From positions 3,348,001 to 3,412,000 of the forward strand of contig NZ_CP018151.1 in the NCBI RefSeq assembly GCF_001889265.1: DNA of 64,000 nucleotides, read 5' to 3'. The stretch comes from Microbacterium sp. 1.5R. Its GTDB lineage: Bacteria; Actinomycetota; Actinomycetes; Actinomycetales; Microbacteriaceae. Positions 44,103 through 52,518 of this stretch are shown here, piece by piece. A program made the position numbers and the translations under genes. Every line of letters starts with the position of its first letter. The stretch's first letter is position 1. The notes under the pieces were generated by a model. That model had not been told where the DNA came from. It made no database searches and saw nothing but the letters and a program-made list of their open reading frames with translations.

Positions 44103-45311
44103 TCACTTCGACAGGACGAACGAGAGCTCGGTGACGTTGCCGGCGACGTCGACCACCTGCAGCGTGTTCTCCCCCACGACCGCACCGAAGACACCGGGCT
44201 TCACGAAGTTCAGGTCGCTCCACGCGTCGTCCGAGAGGTCCTTGACGACCCCGTTCACGGAGAGCCGGTCGATCTTGCCTTCGTCGAAGAGCTTGTAGCT
44301 CACGCGCTGGTAGCTGCCGTCGGTCTCGACCTTGGTGAATCGCGCGCCGTCCTTGATCGTGACGGTCGGCGAGGTGGTGTCGCGAGGCGCCGCCCGGTAC
44401 TCCGTCGCCTCGCCCTTCAGCGCCTCGGTGATGCCCGAGAGATAGGCCGACTGATCGGTCGCGGTGAGGTTGTAGGCGACATAGACGCCGTAGCCGTCGG
44501 CGACCGTGCGGGTCGCGAAGTCCTCCGCCGTCGCGGCGCTCGTGTTCGAGAGGTCGATCGCCGCTGCCCCGAGTCGGGTGCGGTCCTCCAGCCCCGGAAC
44601 GGTGGGCGCGTCATAGGTCGGGTAGTACGGGTTCCAGGCGTAGTCGAGCACGCCGGCCGCGTCGAACAGCGTGAAGTCGGTCGTCGTGTAGCTCGGACCG
44701 ATCGCATACAGACTGATGATCTTGTCGGGTCCGAGACGGTCGCGCAGCGCCGTGGCCAGCCATCCGAACGACTGCGGGTTGGGCTGCGGGGTGCCGTTCG
44801 CCCCGTATTCGGTCCACTCGTCGTCGAAGTCGATGCCGTCGAGACCATAGGTCGTCACGGCGTCGGCGAGCTGCGCGGCGAACGCATCTGCCTGCGCATA
44901 GGAGGTGAAGTTCGCGAATCCCGCACCCTGATGGTTGCCGAGCACCGAGAGCAGCACCTTGGTGCCGTTCTCCTGCACCGGACGGATCTGCGTCTCGGCG
45001 TCGTCGAGCGTCTCGGTGACCCGCTCGTTGAAGTGCAGGTACGCCTTCTCGCCGTCGTAGTTGATGTTGGCGGCGAAGATCATGGCCATGTCGATGGCGG
45101 CGTCTCCGGACTCGGCAAGGGTGTAGTCGGCGACGTTGGCTAAATCGTTCGAGTTCACCTCGACGTACACGGCGAGCTGCGGGTCGACCGGCTCGGTCGT
45201 GTCGGCGGCGGCACCCGTGGTTCCGGCGAGCATTCCGGCAGCAGCGGTGGCGAGCACTCCGAGACCGGCGATGCCCTTTCGGAACCGGTGATTCCTGACG
45301 TTCTGGCTCAT
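44103..45311 (-). CDS. Secreted GH18 endo-beta-N-acetylglucosaminidase (EndoH-like)
   Basis: The 402-aa enzyme cleaves the chitobiose core of N-glycans, releasing the glycan from glycoproteins. A Sec or Tat-like signal peptide (RFRKGIAGLGVLATAAAG) ends near residue 36. The GH18 signature DxxDxDxE is DGIDFDDE at 158-165, with catalytic Asp163 and Glu165, and the following WTEYGANG closely resembles EndoH. WNPYYPTYD lies on a later strand. About 100 C-terminal residues (from 300) form a beta-rich accessory domain with VNGVVKDLSDDAWSDLN. The ATG at 45311 follows AAGGAG. Convergent with GH92, it has a LacI-type operator 63 bp upstream. Confidence 0.93.
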   Translation of the reverse strand: MSQNVRNHRFRKGIAGLGVLATAAAGMLAGTTGAAADTTEPVDPQLAVYVEVNSNDLANVADYTLAESGDAAIDMAMIFAANINYDGEKAYLHFNERVTETLDDAETQIRPVQENGTKVLLSVLGNHQGAGFANFTSYAQADAFAAQLADAVTTYGLDGIDFDDEWTEYGANGTPQPNPQSFGWLATALRDRLGPDKIISLYAIGPSYTTTDFTLFDAAGVLDYAWNPYYPTYDAPTVPGLEDRTRLGAAAIDLSNTSAATAEDFATRTVADGYGVYVAYNLTATDQSAYLSGITEALKGEATEYRAAPRDTTSPTVTIKDGARFTKVETDGSYQRVSYKLFDEGKIDRLSVNGVVKDLSDDAWSDLNFVKPGVFGAVVGENTLQVVDVAGNVTELSFVLSK

Positions 45312-45373
45312 GACTGATCGTCTCCTTCGGCGTCGTTGTCGAATCCGGTCGCGCGGTCGCGACCTGTCGCCGA

Positions 45374-45387
45374 ATATAGCGCTTAAG
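45374..45387. promoter_or_regulatory. LacI-type operator of the EndoH-like gene (degenerate)
   Basis: ATATAGCGCTTAAG (CTTAAGCGCTATAT on the coding strand) keeps the central CG and the right half CTTAAG of the locus motif; the outer left bases are degenerate. It lies 63 bp before the start codon. Confidence 0.6.
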
Positions 45388-45409
45388 TGATAGGACGGGA
45401 AGGCAGAGA

Positions 45410-45443
45410 AGAAGGGGCGGATGCCGCAGCATCCGCCCCTTCT
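45410..45443. terminator. Terminator of the fucose-isomerase-like gene
   Basis: AGAAGGGGCGGATGC-cgca-GCATCCGCCCCTTCT, a perfect 15-bp stem with a 4-nt loop, 20 nt after the stop at 45464. It also separates that gene from the EndoH promoter. The stem shares GGGGCGGATGC with the clpB-side terminator. Confidence 0.85.
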
Positions 45444-45463
45444 CGACCGCCTGGACTCCTCGC

Positions 45464-47095
45464 TCAGATGGTCACATCTCCGACAAGATTGACCTGGATG
45501 CCCATGCCCGCGAACATCGCGGCCTTCGCGATCAGCGCCTTGTCGGCCGTCTCGGCGTCGGGCGCGTAGACGAGCTGCGCGTGGTTGGCCTTGTGGCGGG
45601 CCATGAACTGGTCGCGCGAGATGCCGTGCAGCACGACGTGCGCGATCGGCCACTCCGGGTTCGTGGCATCCTTGCGTCGCTGCGTCTCCTCCGCAGGCAG
45701 CTCCACCACGGAGGCGCGGAAGATGTCGGCCTGCAGGATGCCGTCGGCGATGAACACGCGCGACAGCACGATCTCGCCCGGCTTCGAGACGCCGTTGATC
45801 GTGGCGCCGCCCGCAGGGAAGAAGACGTGACCCTGTCGCCAGCCCTCGGCGTTCTGCCATCCGCCGAGATGCGAGGCGGGCACCGAGCCCGAGATCTCGT
45901 AGATCCAGACGAACTCTCCGTCGAAGTCCTCGCCCCAGCGCACGTCGTGCAGGGTGTTGTCGGGCACCAGACCCATGGCGCGCCAGACGCGGTCGGTGAC
46001 GAGGGCGTCGACCGCCACCCCTTCGTCAGCCTCGTTGAAGTGCGGGAAGGCCCGGCCGTCGTGCAGCACGCGCGAACCGTCGCGAGAGGTGACGGGAGGG
46101 CGCTCGGTCGAATTCAGGATGCCCTCGGCGAGGTCAGATGCAGGGACGAGGTCCTTCAGGCCCTGCTGGTACTGGATGCCGACAGCGTCGAGCCCGAAAT
46201 CGTCGGCGATGCGGAGTGCGGCGATGTACATCTTCAGCTGCCACTGCACCTGCTCACGGGTCAGCTCGGTGGCGGCATCCTCGCCGTAGCGGAAGGTCAT
46301 GCCGGCGTCGATCAGCCAGTCGTAGGCGGCATCCGCCTCATCCTCGCCGACCTCGAGCATCTCGGCGTACAGCGCGGACTGCGAGAGGCGCTCCTTGTAG
46401 ATGCCCGTCTGGTTGAGCAGCTCGTCGTCGAAGATCGCGTTGTACATGCCCATGCAGCCCTCGTCGAAGACGCCGATGATGGCCTTCTCGGCGCGCAGCT
46501 CGGCGGCGAGCGCCTCACCCAGCTGCTTCTCGGGGCTGTCCGGCAGCTCGGGCAGAGGACGCACATGCGAGGCGTCATGGGTGATCGACCCGGTCTCCGT
46601 CCACTCCCTGATGCCGCTCGTGAACCAGTCGTCGGTGAAGTCGACCGACCAGATCGTGGAATAGGGCTTGCCCATCTTGGTGAGGCCGGCATTGAGGCCG
46701 AGGAGTCCGACCAGGCCGGGCCAGTCCCCCGCGAAGTTCGCGACCGTGAGGATCGGCCCCTCATGCGTGCGCAGTCCTGCGAGCACGTGGTGCGAGTACT
46801 GCCACACGGCCTCGGCGACGATCAGCGGAGCATCCGTCGGGATGTTCGTGAAGACCTCGAGGCCCATGCGCTGGCTCGAGATGAAGCCGTGGCCGGTCTC
46901 GGGATCGACGTCGTTGGCTCGGACGACGCTCCAGCCGAGCTGTTCGAAGACGCCGGTGACGCCCGCTTCGAGTTCGACCTGCACGGGCCAGCCGCCCGTG
47001 TTCGCGGCTTCGCGCAGGTCGCCGGAGGCGATCAGGTACGCGGTCTTCGGCGCGGACACCGGTCGGGATGCCGTCGTCGGCAGGATATAGGTCAT
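45464..47095 (-). CDS. L-fucose/L-arabinose isomerase-fold protein
   Basis: The 543-aa protein matches the fucose-isomerase-like family in length and layout: N-terminal Rossmann-like domains (KTAYLIASGDLREAANTGGWP region, VTGVFEQLGWSVVRAND) and the acidic metal-site segment GVFDEGCMGMYNAIFDD, core DEGCMGMYN. The C-terminal barrel contains HDVRWGEDFDGEFVWIYEISG, core VRWGEDFDGEF. True FucI interconverts L-fucose and L-fuculose; distant members act on other sugars, so the substrate is open. The ATG at 47095 is preceded by AAGGAGG. A TGAAATCGGTTTCA operator lies 42 bp upstream, shared with the adjacent LacI gene, so these two genes form a separate regulon. Confidence 0.8.
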   Translation of the reverse strand: MTYILPTTASRPVSAPKTAYLIASGDLREAANTGGWPVQVELEAGVTGVFEQLGWSVVRANDVDPETGHGFISSQRMGLEVFTNIPTDAPLIVAEAVWQYSHHVLAGLRTHEGPILTVANFAGDWPGLVGLLGLNAGLTKMGKPYSTIWSVDFTDDWFTSGIREWTETGSITHDASHVRPLPELPDSPEKQLGEALAAELRAEKAIIGVFDEGCMGMYNAIFDDELLNQTGIYKERLSQSALYAEMLEVGEDEADAAYDWLIDAGMTFRYGEDAATELTREQVQWQLKMYIAALRIADDFGLDAVGIQYQQGLKDLVPASDLAEGILNSTERPPVTSRDGSRVLHDGRAFPHFNEADEGVAVDALVTDRVWRAMGLVPDNTLHDVRWGEDFDGEFVWIYEISGSVPASHLGGWQNAEGWRQGHVFFPAGGATINGVSKPGEIVLSRVFIADGILQADIFRASVVELPAEETQRRKDATNPEWPIAHVVLHGISRDQFMARHKANHAQLVYAPDAETADKALIAKAAMFAGMGIQVNLVGDVTI

Positions 47096-47137
47096 GACTC
47101 GCGTCCTCCTTGATCGCACGTGTCCTGCAACTGTACG

Positions 47138-47151
47138 TGAAATCGGTTTCA
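47138..47151. promoter_or_regulatory. Operator of the second LacI, isomerase promoter
   Basis: TGAAATCGGTTTCA, a 14-bp near-perfect palindrome around CG of the GalR/LacI half-site type TGAAA-TTTCA. It lies 42 bp upstream of the isomerase start and differs clearly from the CTnnAnCGnTnnAG sites. Confidence 0.7.
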
Positions 47152-47184
47152 GCACGCAAGCAGTAGGACCGAGCGTCGTCTGCG

Positions 47185-48180
47185 TCAGTGCGTGGCGGTC
47201 GCGCCCGCGCGGGCGGGCTGGACCTCGGCCGGCAGCACCACGGTGCGCGACGGACCACCGGCCCCACCGATGCGCTCGAGCAGCATCCGCGCCGCCCGGA
47301 CTCCCATCTCGCGTGCCGGGAGGCGCACGACGGTCACCGCTGTGGGCGAGAGGGTGGTGAACGGCAGCGAGCCGATCACCGCCACGCCGACCCGCGGCGG
47401 GGTCAGGCCGTGCTCCGTCAGCACCTGGATCGCACCGACGCCGATCAGGTTGTTCCCCGCCACCACCGCGTCCGGCGGCTCCGGGAGCGCGAGCAGCTCT
47501 TCCATGGCGCCCCTGCCTCCGTCGACGCGGAAGGTCGCGAAGCGCAGCAGCTCATCGGCAGCGACCTCGGGGGCGCGCGCCGCGAGCGCAGACCGCCAGC
47601 CGGCAGCGCGCTCTGCGGCCGTGTCGATCCCCTCCGGACCGCCGATGTACGCGACCCTCCGGAATCCGGCGGCCAGCAGCGCTTCGGTGGCCGATGCCCC
47701 GGCCTCGCGATTGGCCATGACCACACCGTCGACGTCGTAGACCGTATGCCGATCGACGGCGACGACGGGGCGCCCCGTGTCGAGGATGCCGTCGAGCCTC
47801 GTGCGTTCGGACGCGGGGGCGATGATCACGCCCGACATGTGCTCGGAGACCGCGATCTGGAGGTAGGTCGTCTCCTTCTCGGGCTGCGAGTCGGAGTTGC
47901 AGAGCACGACCGAGTATCCGGCCTCGGACGCGACGTCCTCGACGCCTCTGGCCATCTCGGTGAAGTAGGGGTTCTCGATGTCGGGGATCACCAGCCCGAT
48001 GACCTCGGACCTCTGCCGCCGCAGATTGCGAGCCGTGCGGTTGGGCGTGAAACGCAGCTGCTCGGCGGCCCGGCGCACCGCCTCGACCTTCGCGGCGGAG
48101 ACGCTGGTGCCGTTGAACACCCGCGAGACGGTGGCGGGCGAGACCTGCGCGAGTCGAGCGACATCGTAGATCGTGGCCAT
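47185..48180 (-). CDS. LacI-family regulator of the isomerase gene
   Basis: The 331-aa regulator has MATIYDVARLAQVSPATVSRV (HTH), the hinge NRTARNLRRQRSEVIGLVIPD and a sugar-binding domain with PDIENPYFTEMARGVEDVA and VVAGNNLIGVGAIQVL. The ATG at 48180 is chosen over the GTG at 48186 because a TACAGT -10 ends 6 nt before it, giving a leaderless message, and because the HTH begins there. An operator (48189-48202) overlaps that -10, so it is autoregulated. It lies directly upstream of, and on the same strand as, the isomerase gene. Confidence 0.92.
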   Translation of the reverse strand: MATIYDVARLAQVSPATVSRVFNGTSVSAAKVEAVRRAAEQLRFTPNRTARNLRRQRSEVIGLVIPDIENPYFTEMARGVEDVASEAGYSVVLCNSDSQPEKETTYLQIAVSEHMSGVIIAPASERTRLDGILDTGRPVVAVDRHTVYDVDGVVMANREAGASATEALLAAGFRRVAYIGGPEGIDTAAERAAGWRSALAARAPEVAADELLRFATFRVDGGRGAMEELLALPEPPDAVVAGNNLIGVGAIQVLTEHGLTPPRVGVAVIGSLPFTTLSPTAVTVVRLPAREMGVRAARMLLERIGGAGGPSRTVVLPAEVQPARAGATATH

Positions 48181-48186
48181 CGGCAC

Positions 48187-48192
48187 ACTGTA
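48187..48192 (-). promoter_or_regulatory. Leaderless -10 (TACAGT) of the second LacI gene
   Basis: Minus-strand TACAGT, 6 nt before the ATG at 48180 and overlapping the operator, a layout that gives direct steric repression. Confidence 0.5.
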
Positions 48193-48202
48193 ACCGGTTT
48201 CA
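48189..48202. promoter_or_regulatory. Operator of the second LacI, own promoter
   Basis: TGTAACCGGTTTCA: the same 14-bp class as 47138-47151, differing at only three positions. Confidence 0.7.
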
Positions 48203-48235
48203 GGTCGCCACGGAGAGTTCGTCTGCGCCGGCGCG

Positions 48236-49933
48236 TCAGTCGGCCAGCATCCGATCCCGCACCTGCCTGCGCAGGACCTTTCCGATGAGCGAGCGGGGCA
48301 GCTCGTCGACGACCGTGATGCGCTTGGGCACCTTGTAGGGCGTCAGCCGCGTGCGGCAGAAGTCGCGCAGCGCACCGGTGTCGAGCACAGCTCCCTCGCG
48401 GAGCACGACCGCAGCGGCGATCTCCTCTCCCCCGCTCGACCGCGGAAGGCCGACGACCGCGGCCGCGACCACGTCCGGGTGCGCTTCGAGCGCGTCCTCG
48501 ACCTCACTGGGCGACACGTTGAAGCCGCCCGTGATGATGAGCTCCTTGAGGCGGTCGACGATCGTGACGAAGCCGTCGACCGAGACCTCGGCGATGTCGC
48601 CTGTGCGCAGCCATCCGTCAGACAGCAGGACATCGGCGGTGTCGCCGGGACGGCGCCAGTACCCCTGGAAGACCTGCGGGCCGCGGATGAGCAGCTCGCC
48701 TCGTTCGCCGACGGGCAGGTCGACGTCGGTGTCGGCGGGGTCGACGACGCGGATCTCGGTGCTCGGGAAGGGCACTCCGACCGTGCCAGGGCGCCTGCTC
48801 CTGCCCATCGGGTTGCCGAGCGCGACGGGCGAGCTCTCGGTCATGCCATAGCCCTCGACGAGCAGACCGCCGGTGGCCTCCTCCCACCGCTGCACTGTCG
48901 CGACGGGAAGGCTCATCGCCCCGGAGATGGCGAATCGGACGGTCGAGAGGTCGATGGTCCCCCGCGATGCGGCTCGGGCGAGCTGGTCATAGATCGGCGG
49001 GACCGCGGGCAGGAACGTGGGCGGACTGGTGCGGGCCGCCTTCGTGACCAGGCCGAGGTCGAACGTCGGGAAGAGCACCAGCTTCGCGCCGATGCTCATC
49101 GCGAAGGTCAGACACAGCGTCATGCCGTAGGCGTGGAACAGCGGCAGCACGCCGTAGAACGTCTCCTCGCCGTCGACCAGACCGGGCACCCATGCCTGGC
49201 CCTGCATCGCGTTGGCGCGCAGGTTCGCGTGAGTGAGGATCGCGCCTTTGGGCGTGCCCGTGGTTCCGCTCGTGTACTGCAGCAGGGCGGTGTCGTCGAG
49301 CGTCGGGCCGGCGACCTTGCGCGAGAGCGGCCGATGGTCGACCAGCTTCCTCCAGGCCTCTGCTCGCCGTGTCCGCGGGGTGGCCGTCAGCTTCGCGCGC
49401 GCCGCGCGCGCCTTCGGGATGGGCAGGCGCAGCAGCATCCGCTGAGCGGCGGGCATCGCCTCGGTGAGGTCGACGCTCACGATGTGCTCGACTCGCAGAT
49501 CGGAGGGGAACTCGGCGATCGTGTCGACCGTCTCGTCCCAGACGATCGCGACCTTCGCTCCGTGATCCTCGAACTGGTGCCGCAGCTCCCTCGCCGTGTA
49601 GAGCGGGTTGTGCTCGACGACGATCGCTCCCAGGCGCAGCGCCGCGTAGAACGCCACGACGTGCTGCGGGCAGTTCGGCAGGACGAGGGCGACCCGGTCG
49701 CCCTTGTGCACGCCCAGGCGCCTCAGCCCCTCGGCAGCGCGTGCGATCTGGTCGCCGAGCTCGCGGTAGGTCGTGACCGCACCGAAGAACTCGAGCGCCG
49801 GTCGACGAGCGAAAGCGGCGATGCTCGCCGACATCATCTCCGGCAGCGTCTGCGTCGGAGCGTGGATCTCGGCGGGCACACCGTCCGCGTAGGAGTCGAG
49901 CCATGGCCGGGATTCATACGGGGAGTCGGACAT
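48236..49933 (-). CDS. Long-chain acyl-CoA ligase (FadD-like)
   Basis: The 565-aa AMP-forming ligase activates fatty or related acids to CoA esters. Motifs are the P-loop LLQYTSGTTGTPKGAILTH (core YTSGTTGTPKG), GYGMTESSP (A5), SDGWLRTGDIAEV (A7 core GWLRTGDI), VDRLKELIITGGFNVSP (A8) and the catalytic Lys in PRSLIGKVLRRQVRDR (A10). Length and motifs match FadD; chain-length preference is unknown. It is the last minus-strand gene before the aldolase-TTT operon (62 bp from the aldolase stop) and may or may not be cotranscribed with it. Confidence 0.9.
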   Translation of the reverse strand: MSDSPYESRPWLDSYADGVPAEIHAPTQTLPEMMSASIAAFARRPALEFFGAVTTYRELGDQIARAAEGLRRLGVHKGDRVALVLPNCPQHVVAFYAALRLGAIVVEHNPLYTARELRHQFEDHGAKVAIVWDETVDTIAEFPSDLRVEHIVSVDLTEAMPAAQRMLLRLPIPKARAARAKLTATPRTRRAEAWRKLVDHRPLSRKVAGPTLDDTALLQYTSGTTGTPKGAILTHANLRANAMQGQAWVPGLVDGEETFYGVLPLFHAYGMTLCLTFAMSIGAKLVLFPTFDLGLVTKAARTSPPTFLPAVPPIYDQLARAASRGTIDLSTVRFAISGAMSLPVATVQRWEEATGGLLVEGYGMTESSPVALGNPMGRSRRPGTVGVPFPSTEIRVVDPADTDVDLPVGERGELLIRGPQVFQGYWRRPGDTADVLLSDGWLRTGDIAEVSVDGFVTIVDRLKELIITGGFNVSPSEVEDALEAHPDVVAAAVVGLPRSSGGEEIAAAVVLREGAVLDTGALRDFCRTRLTPYKVPKRITVVDELPRSLIGKVLRRQVRDRMLAD

Positions 49934-49996
49934 GGGTCCATCCTGCCCCGACCGGCTGTGAGCCGGCCCGCCCCACGCGGCGCGAGATGCGAGCGG

Positions 49997-50866
49997 CTAG
50001 CTGTGCGCCGCCACCACCTGCGCGACGGCGCGACGCTCGTCGTCCGTCGGCTCGGCGATCGCCATGCGGCAGTGGGTGTCGACCACATCGAGCACGCGGT
50101 AGGCCTCTTTCATCCGCGCCATGTCGCCGCCGATGAGCGACACGACATCGTCGACCGCGGCCTGAGCGACCGCGATGGCGTCGGCATCGCCGGAACGGCC
50201 GGCGTCGGCCAGGGCACGGAAGGGCTTCGGGGTGACCGAGGAGACGCCCGAGACGACACCCTGGGCACCCACCTGCACGGCCGCGATCAGGTCGCGGTCG
50301 GCGCCGGTGTAGAGGTCGAAGTCGGCGGGCACCGCGGCCCTGTAGGCGGCGATGTCGTCGAGCGACAGCTCGCTGATCTTCGCGCCCACGATGTTCGGCA
50401 GCGCGGCAAGCCGCGTCAGCAGCTCGACCGACACCGGATTCCCGCTGCGCGCGGGATAGATGTAGACGTAGAGACGACCGTCGCCGATCGCGCTCGACAG
50501 CGCCTCGTAGTACTCGAAGATCGACTCGTCCGTGGCCTTGAGGTAGTAAGGGGTGAGGGCGGCGAATTCGGTCGCACCCAGTCCCTTCGCGATCTCTACG
50601 AGACGCAGCGCCTCGAAGGTGCTCGGCTGGCCGACGTGCACGACGACGCGCATGCGGTCCTTCAGCTCGGCCAGCGCGGCCTCGACGATCGCCGCGAACT
50701 CGGTCGCGTCGACGGCAGGGAACTCGCCCGTGGTGCCGAGGACGAAGGCGCCCTCGTTGCCCGATTCGGCGACGAAGCGGAAGATCGCTCGCGATCCCTC
50801 GAGGTCGAGTGCGCCGTCGCTGTGGAAGGCTGTGGGCACGGCGGTGAGGATGTCGTAGCGGGTCAC
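49997..50866 (-). CDS. DHDPS/NAL-family class I aldolase
   Basis: A 289-aa (beta/alpha)8 enzyme of the dihydrodipicolinate synthase / N-acetylneuraminate lyase family. Seen: GNEGAFVLGTTGEFPAVDA (core LGTTGEFP, the G-T-T-G-E motif), the active-site Tyr in YVYIYPARSG, and the Schiff-base Lys in NIVGAKISELSLDD. Being fused in an operon with a tripartite tricarboxylate transporter, it more probably cleaves a sugar acid or other 2-oxo acid than makes lysine. The GTG at 50866 overlaps the TctA stop, so the two are coupled. The natural substrate is not evident. Confidence 0.85.
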   Translation of the reverse strand: MTRYDILTAVPTAFHSDGALDLEGSRAIFRFVAESGNEGAFVLGTTGEFPAVDATEFAAIVEAALAELKDRMRVVVHVGQPSTFEALRLVEIAKGLGATEFAALTPYYLKATDESIFEYYEALSSAIGDGRLYVYIYPARSGNPVSVELLTRLAALPNIVGAKISELSLDDIAAYRAAVPADFDLYTGADRDLIAAVQVGAQGVVSGVSSVTPKPFRALADAGRSGDADAIAVAQAAVDDVVSLIGGDMARMKEAYRVLDVVDTHCRMAIAEPTDDERRAVAQVVAAHS

Positions 50867-52518
50867 TTCTCGTTCTCCTTGGAGTTCTTGCGGGTCTTGC
50901 GCGGGCGTCTCGTGGCGGCCGGGACGCTGCGGACGGTCGATGTGAGCAGGTCGGGGTCGGCGGCGAGCTCGCCGTGCGCCTTCTCGATCTGCTCCCGGCT
51001 CTCGGCGTCGAGGATCGAGTCCTCGAGTGAGCCGCGCTCGGCACGGGGTGTGCGGGCCGCGCGGATCGCCGGCATGACGATCGAGAGCACGGCGAGCGCG
51101 AGCAGCACGATCGCGATGGGACTGACGACCTCGAAGAACGGCCGCGTGGGCAGGATCGCCAGCGTGCGAGCCAGGTTCTCCTCGGCCAGGGGGCCGAGCA
51201 GCAGGCCGAGCACGATCGGCCCGGCCGGCACCTGCATCCGCTTGAGCAGCACTCCGATGACACCGAACACGAGCATCGTGACGACGGTCGACAGGCTGTT
51301 CGAGGTGGCGTATGTGCCGATGATGCAGAAGATCAGGATGCCGCTCCACAGGTAGGGCTGCGGCACGTCGAGCAGCTTCACCATGCCCTTCATGCGCACG
51401 AGGCTCAGCCCGAGGGAGAGCAGGGTCGCGACGAGCATGATGCCCACGATCGAGACGACGAGGTCGGGGCGGTTGGTGAACAGCGTGGGTCCGGGGGTGA
51501 TGCCCCAGATGATCATCGACCCGATCATCACCGCCATCACCGAGTCGCCGGGAATGCCGAGGGCCATCGTGGTCGTGAGGGAGCCGCCGAGCGTGGCGCT
51601 GGACGCGGTGTCGGATGCCGCGACGCCCTCGATGGAGCCCTTGCCGAACATCTCGGGGTGCTTCGATGCCTTGCGGGCTCGTTCCCATCCGATCAGACCG
51701 GCGATGTCGCCACCGGCTGCCGGGATGAGCCCGACCCCGAGACCGACGGCGCCGCCGACCGCGGTGGCTCGACCGCTCTGCTTCAGCTCGGCGCGATTCG
51801 GCCACCAGCGGCCGAGGCTCGAGATCGGGCGCACGTGCGACTTGCGATACGTGAGCAGCTGGTCGAAGAGCTCGGCGATGCCGAAGAGTCCGATGATCAC
51901 GGCGATGAAGTTGACGCCCTCGACCAGCTCGAGCACTCCGAAGGTGAATCGCTGGTCCGCCGTGGCGGCATACGTTCCGACGGTGCCGAGCATGAGGCCG
52001 AAGAGACCCGCGAGGATGCCCTTGAGCATCGACTTCGACGAGATCCCGATCATGATCGCGATGCCGAAGACGACGAGCGCGAACAGCTCGGGCGACTTGA
52101 AGTAGTCGCGGGCGAAGCTGGCGATCGGCACGGCGGCGACGGCGAAGAGCACGAGGGAGGCGAGGATGCCGACGGCCGAGACGATCGCCGAGATCGTCAG
52201 CGCGAGACCGGCTCGCCCCTGCTTCGCCATCGGATAGCCGTCGAGAGTCGTTGCGATCGACGCGGGAGTGCCGGGGGTGTTGATGAGGATCGACGGCACG
52301 CGGTCGCCGAAGTTCGCGGCGACGTAGATCGTCAGCAGCACCGCGAGGCCCTGCACGGGCTCCAGCGTGAGCGTGAATCCTGCGGCGAGAGCGACCGCCA
52401 TGGTCGCGGTGATGCCGGGGAAGGCGCCGACCATGAAGCCGAGCAGCAGCCCGACGAGCATGTACAGCAGGATCGAGATGTCGAGGAGCGAGTTCAGCCC
52501 CTCCATGAGCGCGTTCAC
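50863..52518 (-). CDS. tctA: TTT transporter large membrane subunit (TctA)
   Basis: The 551-aa protein with about 12 membrane helices is the large subunit of a tripartite tricarboxylate transporter. The conserved N-terminal segment contains LLGFMVGAFPGITATMAVALAAGFT (core GAFPGITATMAVAL), followed by the repeat-half equivalent AAGGDIAGLIGWERARKASK and LGIPGDSVMAVMIGSMIIWG (core GIPGDSVMAV). The GTG at 52518 overlaps the TctB stop. The C-terminal 60 residues are charged and end in KNSKENEK. Confidence 0.93.
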   Translation of the reverse strand: MNALMEGLNSLLDISILLYMLVGLLLGFMVGAFPGITATMAVALAAGFTLTLEPVQGLAVLLTIYVAANFGDRVPSILINTPGTPASIATTLDGYPMAKQGRAGLALTISAIVSAVGILASLVLFAVAAVPIASFARDYFKSPELFALVVFGIAIMIGISSKSMLKGILAGLFGLMLGTVGTYAATADQRFTFGVLELVEGVNFIAVIIGLFGIAELFDQLLTYRKSHVRPISSLGRWWPNRAELKQSGRATAVGGAVGLGVGLIPAAGGDIAGLIGWERARKASKHPEMFGKGSIEGVAASDTASSATLGGSLTTTMALGIPGDSVMAVMIGSMIIWGITPGPTLFTNRPDLVVSIVGIMLVATLLSLGLSLVRMKGMVKLLDVPQPYLWSGILIFCIIGTYATSNSLSTVVTMLVFGVIGVLLKRMQVPAGPIVLGLLLGPLAEENLARTLAILPTRPFFEVVSPIAIVLLALAVLSIVMPAIRAARTPRAERGSLEDSILDAESREQIEKAHGELAADPDLLTSTVRSVPAATRRPRKTRKNSKENEK

